Origin: Allobrachymonas sp. | GTDB taxonomy: Bacteria > Pseudomonadota > Gammaproteobacteria > Burkholderiales > Burkholderiaceae_C | Reading direction: 5' to 3' | Length of the DNA: 7,702 nt | Assembly (NCBI GenBank): GCA_012036375.1 | Contig: JAAUOI010000139.1 | Location: 1 to 7,702, forward strand | Part shown: positions 4,917 through 7,702 of the stretch, piece after piece | Numbering within the stretch: position 1 is the first letter of the stretch | Layout of the letters: each line of letters opens with the position of its first letter | The notes under the pieces: generated by a model | What the model was told of the DNA's origin: nothing | What the model saw: only the letters and a program-made list of their open reading frames with translations | The model's database searches: none | Program-made: the position numbers and the translations under genes

Positions 4917-5792
4917 ATGGGACAAAAAATCCACCCAACCGGTTTTCGCCTCTCGGTGAGCCGCAATTGGTCGAGCCGCTGGTATGCGAGCAACACCGAC
5001 TTCGCCGGCATGCTGGCTGAAGACATCAAAGTGCGCGAGTATTTGAAAGCGAAGCTGAAAAGCGCCGCCGTTTCTCGCGTGCTGATCGAGCGCCCTGCTA
5101 AAAATGCGCGCATTACGATTTTCTCGGCACGTCCGGGTGTCGTGATTGGCAAAAAAGGCGAAGACATCGAGAACTTGAAGAAAGAGCTGACCGCTAAATT
5201 GGGCGTGCCAGTGGCAGTGAACATCGAAGAAGTGCGCAAGCCAGAAATCGATGCCAAACTGATCGCTGACAGCATCACCCAGCAGCTCGAAAAGCGAATC
5301 ATGTTCCGCCGCGCCATGAAACGCGCGATGCAAAACGCGATGCGCATGGGCGCTCTGGGCATCAAGATCATGTCGGCAGGTCGTTTGAACGGCATCGAAA
5401 TCGCGCGTACCGAGTGGTATCGCGAAGGTCGTGTGCCATTGCATACCCTGCGTGCTGATATTGACTATGGCACCTCTGAAGCCAAAACAACCTACGGCGT
5501 GATTGGCGTGAAGGTTTGGGTCTACAAGGGTGATACCTTGGGTCGCAATGATCTTCCTGTTGCTCAAGAGCCACGCGCTGATGAAGAGCGCAAACCACGC
5601 GGCCCTCGCCGCGACGACCGTGGCGGTGCACGCCCAGCTTCTCGCGGCCCACGCCGCGCAGCTGGCGGTAACGCTGCGCCTGCTGATGGCAGCGACAAAC
5701 CAGCGGAAGCTGGCGCAGCCGAAGTGAAAACCACCGTTAAGCGCGTTCGCAAAGTGACCGCGCCTGCCTCCACAGACGGTGGCCAAGCCTAA
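4917..5792 (+). CDS. rpsC: 30S ribosomal protein S3 with a long basic C-terminal tail
   Basis: Encodes 291 residues, against 233 in E. coli. S3 lies at the mRNA entry channel of the small subunit and contributes helicase activity. The N-terminal MGQKIHPTGFRL is the conserved start, nine bases after AAGGA (4903-4907). A type-2 KH domain carries its GxxG loop as GKKG at 78-81. The C-terminal domain includes the conserved GALGIKIMSAGRLNGIEIAR and GVIGVKVWVYKGD. From about residue 211 an Arg/Pro/Gly/Ala-rich, low-complexity tail of about 80 residues follows (RGPRRDDRGGARPASRGPRR). Long tails of this kind are common in Burkholderiales S3 and are probably disordered. No frameshift is seen. It follows rplV by 18 bases and precedes rplP by 15. 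Confidence 0.97.
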   Translation: MGQKIHPTGFRLSVSRNWSSRWYASNTDFAGMLAEDIKVREYLKAKLKSAAVSRVLIERPAKNARITIFSARPGVVIGKKGEDIENLKKELTAKLGVPVAVNIEEVRKPEIDAKLIADSITQQLEKRIMFRRAMKRAMQNAMRMGALGIKIMSAGRLNGIEIARTEWYREGRVPLHTLRADIDYGTSEAKTTYGVIGVKVWVYKGDTLGRNDLPVAQEPRADEERKPRGPRRDDRGGARPASRGPRRAAGGNAAPADGSDKPAEAGAAEVKTTVKRVRKVTAPASTDGGQA

Positions 5793-5807
5793 TTTGGAGA
5801 ATTAAAA

Positions 5808-6224
5808 ATGCTACAACCCGCTCGTCGCAAATACCGCAAAGAGCAAAAAGGCCGTAACACCGGCGTGTCCCCTCGTGGCACGTCTGTGGCCTTTGGCGAT
5901 TTCGGTTTGAAATCTGTTGAACGTGGCCGTCTGACGGCGCGTCAAATTGAAGCCGCACGTCGTGCGATTTCGCGTCACGTCAAACGTGGTGGCCGCATCT
6001 GGATTCGTATGTTTCCCGATAAGCCAATCTCCACCAAGCCTGCCGAAGTTCGTATGGGTAACGGTAAAGGCAATCCTGAGTACTACGTCGCGGAAATCCG
6101 TCCCGGCAAGGTGCTCTATGAAATCAACGGCGTGCCTGAGGCGCTCGCTCGCGAAGCTTTCACATTGGCTGCTGCCAAGCTGCCTCTGCGTACCACGTTT
6201 GTGGCACGCATGATTGGTCAATAA
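5808..6224 (+). CDS. rplP: 50S ribosomal protein L16
   Basis: Encodes 138 residues (E. coli 136), complete. L16 is a late-assembling protein that helps organise the A-site side of the peptidyl transferase centre. MLQPARRKYRKEQKGRN is the standard start, about nine bases after GGAG. Further landmarks are FGLKSVERGRLTARQIEAAR, IWIRMFPDKPISTKPAEVRM and PGKVLYEINGVPEALAREAF. Arg82 aligns with E. coli Arg81, which YcfD hydroxylates in some bacteria; a one-residue shift (SPRGTSVAFG against AQGTDVSFG) accounts for the number. The stop is nine bases before rpmC. Confidence 0.98.
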   Translation: MLQPARRKYRKEQKGRNTGVSPRGTSVAFGDFGLKSVERGRLTARQIEAARRAISRHVKRGGRIWIRMFPDKPISTKPAEVRMGNGKGNPEYYVAEIRPGKVLYEINGVPEALAREAFTLAAAKLPLRTTFVARMIGQ

Positions 6225-6233
6225 GGAGCCACC

Positions 6234-6437
6234 ATGAAAGCACAAGAGCAACGTAAAGAACTGCGCGCCAAAGATGCCGCTGGCTTGGCCACTGAGATCA
6301 AAGAACTGCAAAAAGCCCACTTCAATCTGCGCATGCAAAAAGCGACGCAGCAGTTGAACAACACTTCGCAGATGAAGATCACACGCCGCGCTATCGCCCG
6401 CGCCAAAACCATTGCTAACCAGCAAGCCGCCAAATAA
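6234..6437 (+). CDS. rpmC: 50S ribosomal protein L29
   Basis: Encodes 67 residues, complete; the family is usually 60-70. L29 is a small helical-hairpin protein next to L23 at the exit tunnel. Characteristic parts are KELRAKDAAGLATEIKELQK, FNLRMQKATQQLNNTSQMK and ITRRAIARAKTI. The ATG at 6234 lies just after AAGGAG (6223-6229), nine bases after the rplP stop. The N-terminus MKAQEQRKELR is a few residues longer than the common MKASELR form. It is followed by rpsQ after 14 bases. Confidence 0.97.
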   Translation: MKAQEQRKELRAKDAAGLATEIKELQKAHFNLRMQKATQQLNNTSQMKITRRAIARAKTIANQQAAK

Positions 6438-6451
6438 TCCAAGGAGCCCAC

Positions 6452-6721
6452 ATGACGGAAGCCAAAAAATCCCTCAAGCGCACCTTGATTGGCAAGGTGG
6501 TCAGCGACAAACGCGCCAAGACTGTAACGGTCTTGGTAGAGCGCAGCGTCAAGCACGAGCTGTACAGCAAAATCGTGATGAAATCCAGCAAGTACCACGC
6601 CCATGACGAAAAAGGCGAGTACAAGATGGGTGACACCATTGAGATCACGGAATCACGCCCTTTGTCTAAAACCAAAAATTGGGTTGCAACCCGTTTGGTT
6701 CAAAAGGCCATCGACGTGTAA
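6452..6721 (+). CDS. rpsQ: 30S ribosomal protein S17
   Basis: Encodes 89 residues, complete (E. coli 84). S17 is a primary 16S rRNA-binding protein with an OB fold. The family motif is clear: LIGKVVSDKRAKTVTVLVER followed by HELYSKIVMKSSKYHAHDE, then GDTIEITESRPLSKTKNWV. The ATG at 6452 follows AAGGAG. It is the last gene of the operon: a strong hairpin terminator starts 16 bases after its stop, whereas in the classic gene order rplN and rplX of the spc operon would come next. Confidence 0.98.
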   Translation: MTEAKKSLKRTLIGKVVSDKRAKTVTVLVERSVKHELYSKIVMKSSKYHAHDEKGEYKMGDTIEITESRPLSKTKNWVATRLVQKAIDV

Positions 6722-6737
6722 TTCAAGCAAAACGCTT

Positions 6738-6772
6738 CAAAACGGCTCACAATGTTGAGCCGTTTTGCTTTT
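6738..6772 (+). terminator. Intrinsic terminator of the rplC-rpsQ operon
   Basis: CAAAACGGCTCA (6738-6749) pairs perfectly over 12 bases with TGAGCCGTTTTG (6756-6767) around a 6-nt loop, followed by CTTTT. It lies 16 bases past the rpsQ stop. A second upstream segment, AAGCAAAACG (6725-6734), is also a perfect complement of CGTTTTGCTT (6761-6770) and could compete for the right arm, although the GC-richer 12-bp stem should win. Confidence 0.85.
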
Positions 6773-6814
6773 CAGCAAGCTTCTTTATCCCACTTATTAC
6801 TCTAGGAGAAAAAC

Positions 6815-7321
6815 ATGATCAAAGTTGGCGACAAACTGCCCGCATCCACACTGATGGAATATTCTGAAATCGAAGGCGAAGGCTGCTCGATTGGCCCTAA
6901 CCCAGTGGACACGGCCAAAGCCACCGCTGGCAAGACGATTGCGCTGTTTGCGCTGCCTGGCGCATTCACTCCCACCTGTTCGGCCAAGCATGTGCCTGGC
7001 TACGTCGAGAATTTTGAAGAGTTGAAAAAATCTGGCGTGGATGAAATTTGGTGCGTGAGCGTTAACGATGCATTCGTGATGGGTGCTTGGGCGCGTGATC
7101 AAAAAACCAACGGCAAAGTGCGCATGCTGGCCGATGGCAGCGCGGCTTTTACCCAAGCCACCGGCTTGACATTAGATTTGACAGCGCGCGGCATGGGCCT
7201 GCGCTCAGATCGCTATTCCATGCTCGTGAAAGACGGCGTGGTAACCAGCATCAACCGTGAAGCGCCGGGCAAATTTGAAGTCAGCGATGCTGCTACGATG
7301 CTCGCGCAAGTGAAGGCTTGA
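6815..7321 (+). CDS. Peroxiredoxin, Prx5-type, probable 1-Cys or glutathione-dependent
   Basis: Encodes 168 residues, complete, typical for a stand-alone bacterial Prx5 (about 160-170). It should reduce hydrogen peroxide and organic hydroperoxides in the cytoplasm; no signal peptide is seen. The active site is PGAFTPTC at 48-55, giving Cys55 as the peroxidatic cysteine with Thr52 two residues beyond the Pro-Gly-Ala turn; Arg133 in GLRSDRYSMLV is the likely catalytic arginine. The conserved WCVSVND (Cys80) is present, but the resolving cysteine that human PRDX5 carries near its C-terminus is replaced (KFEVSDAATML), so recycling probably uses glutathione or glutaredoxin. ATG 6815 follows AGGAG (6804-6808). 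The gene stands alone between two terminators. I found no clear promoter in 6722-6814, so some read-through from the ribosomal operon is possible. Confidence 0.93.
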   Translation: MIKVGDKLPASTLMEYSEIEGEGCSIGPNPVDTAKATAGKTIALFALPGAFTPTCSAKHVPGYVENFEELKKSGVDEIWCVSVNDAFVMGAWARDQKTNGKVRMLADGSAAFTQATGLTLDLTARGMGLRSDRYSMLVKDGVVTSINREAPGKFEVSDAATMLAQVKA

Positions 7322-7351
7322 TTAGACTGGCCATAAGGCTGTTTTCTGGAG

Positions 7352-7385
7352 GCGCAGCGTGATGCTTTTCATGCTGCGCTTTTTT
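7352..7385 (+). terminator. Intrinsic terminator of the peroxiredoxin gene
   Basis: GCGCAGC (7352-7358) pairs with GCTGCGC (7373-7379). The stem extends inward by a G-T wobble and three more pairs (7359-7362 with 7369-7372) to a 6-nt loop, then TTTTTT at 7380-7385. It sits 30 bases after the stop codon and just before the rpsT promoter. Confidence 0.85.
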
Positions 7386-7387
7386 AG

Positions 7388-7413
7388 TTGCCGCCACTCA
7401 GGCAAGCTATAAT
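7388..7413 (+). promoter_or_regulatory. Promoter of rpsT
   Basis: A perfect TATAAT lies at 7408-7413, 45 bases before the rpsT start. The -35 is poor: TTGCCG (7388-7393) is four of six but only 14 bp away, and nothing better lies at 17 bp (TAGTTG, 7385-7390). Transcription would start near 7420, giving a leader of about 39 nt. The preceding terminator means rpsT needs its own promoter. Confidence 0.6.
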
Positions 7414-7458
7414 GTTAAGTTTCGCTGACAACATCCTCAAACCTCAAAGGAACTCATC

Positions 7459-7702
7459 ATGGCATCTACGAAGCCTAAGAAAAAGAACCCTCGCTTGGCC
7501 TCTGGCCGCAAGCGCGTTCGTCAAGACATCGTCATCAACGCAGCCAACACCAGCTTGCGTTCTAAATACCGCACGGCGGTAAAGAACGTGGAAAAAGCGG
7601 CCGCTGCGGGTGACAAAACCAGAGCGCAAGAAGCTTTTGCAAAAGCCCAATCCGTGCTCGACACCGTGGCTGATAAAGGCATCTTCCACAAGAACAAAGC
7701 AG
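7459..7702 (+). CDS. rpsT: 30S ribosomal protein S20, 3' end cut by the window
   Basis: Eighty-one codons are present before the right edge; complete homologues have about 87-105 residues, so a short basic C-terminus is missing. S20 is a helical-bundle protein that binds the bottom of 16S rRNA helix 44 and acts early in assembly. The start MASTKPKKKNPRLASGRKRV, then NAANTSLRSKYRTAVKNVEK and the ending DKGIFHKNKA, is the family pattern; the MASxKPKKKNPRLASGRKR opening is typical of Burkholderiales. AAAGG at 7446-7450 precedes the ATG by eight bases. It is monocistronic as far as can be seen, with its own promoter, and lies on the same strand as the ribosomal operon but outside it. Confidence 0.97.
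   Translation, partial: MASTKPKKKNPRLASGRKRVRQDIVINAANTSLRSKYRTAVKNVEKAAAAGDKTRAQEAFAKAQSVLDTVADKGIFHKNKA

Noticed and set aside
4668..5786. Long minus-strand open frame (372 codons) opposite rplV and rpsC
   Set aside because: It is a shadow of the codon pattern of rpsC; it has no recognisable domain, is full of His, Phe and Ala runs typical of antisense frames, and lies over a clearly conserved gene.
6765..6800. Promoter for the peroxiredoxin gene (TTGCTT with TTTATC or TATTAC)
   Set aside because: Spacings of 13 or 24 bp do not fit a sigma70 promoter, and TTGCTT is part of the terminator arm and its T run.

Overview
The window reads as a Burkholderiales (Betaproteobacteria) chromosome, most likely a member of the Comamonadaceae. 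This rests on recognised wording of the ribosomal proteins: L3 with GSIGMAQDPGR, S20 opening MASTKPKKKNPRLASGRKR, a 291-residue S3 with a long Arg/Pro/Ala tail, and L16 with a one-residue insertion. A short intergenic palindromic repeat of a type I associate with that family also lies downstream of radA. No database search was possible, so the taxonomy is inference.

Layout. Bases 1-111 are the 3' end of an IS30-like transposase running in from the left. Bases 121-180 hold the palindromic repeat, which on the minus strand directly follows radA (1577 to 180, minus), a complete DNA-repair ATPase gene. Divergent from radA, a strong sigma70 promoter (1675-1704) and a leader of about 117 nt drive a long plus-strand ribosomal-protein operon: rplC, rplD, rplW, rplB, rpsS, rplV, rpsC, rplP, rpmC, rpsQ (1828-6721), closed by a strong intrinsic terminator. 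Then come a stand-alone Prx5-type peroxiredoxin gene (6815-7321) with its own terminator, and the start of rpsT (S20), cut by the right edge.

How the genes work together. The ten operon genes encode 50S and 30S proteins (L3, L4, L23, L2, S19, L22, S3, L16, L29, S17) in classic S10-operon order with tight spacing, two overlapping junctions and good Shine-Dalgarno sites. The first gene of the classic operon, rpsJ (S10), is absent, and the spc genes (rplN and so on) do not follow. A dedicated promoter and leader therefore replace the usual S10 leader. RadA acts in recombination and the peroxiredoxin in peroxide removal; neither is obviously linked to the operon.

Points of note. (1) The rplC leader can fold into a compact three-way junction (1745-1813) ending just before the rplC ribosome binding site, preceded by a hairpin at the very 5' end of the transcript; this is the best candidate here for an undescribed regulatory RNA. 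(2) Three essential genes are frameshifted by four one-base indels within 2.1 kb (rplD +1, rpsS -1, rplV -1 twice). The downstream protein is fully conserved each time, so sequence or assembly error is the likeliest cause. (3) An IS end abuts the repeat downstream of radA. I see no phage, CRISPR, defence or biosynthetic system.
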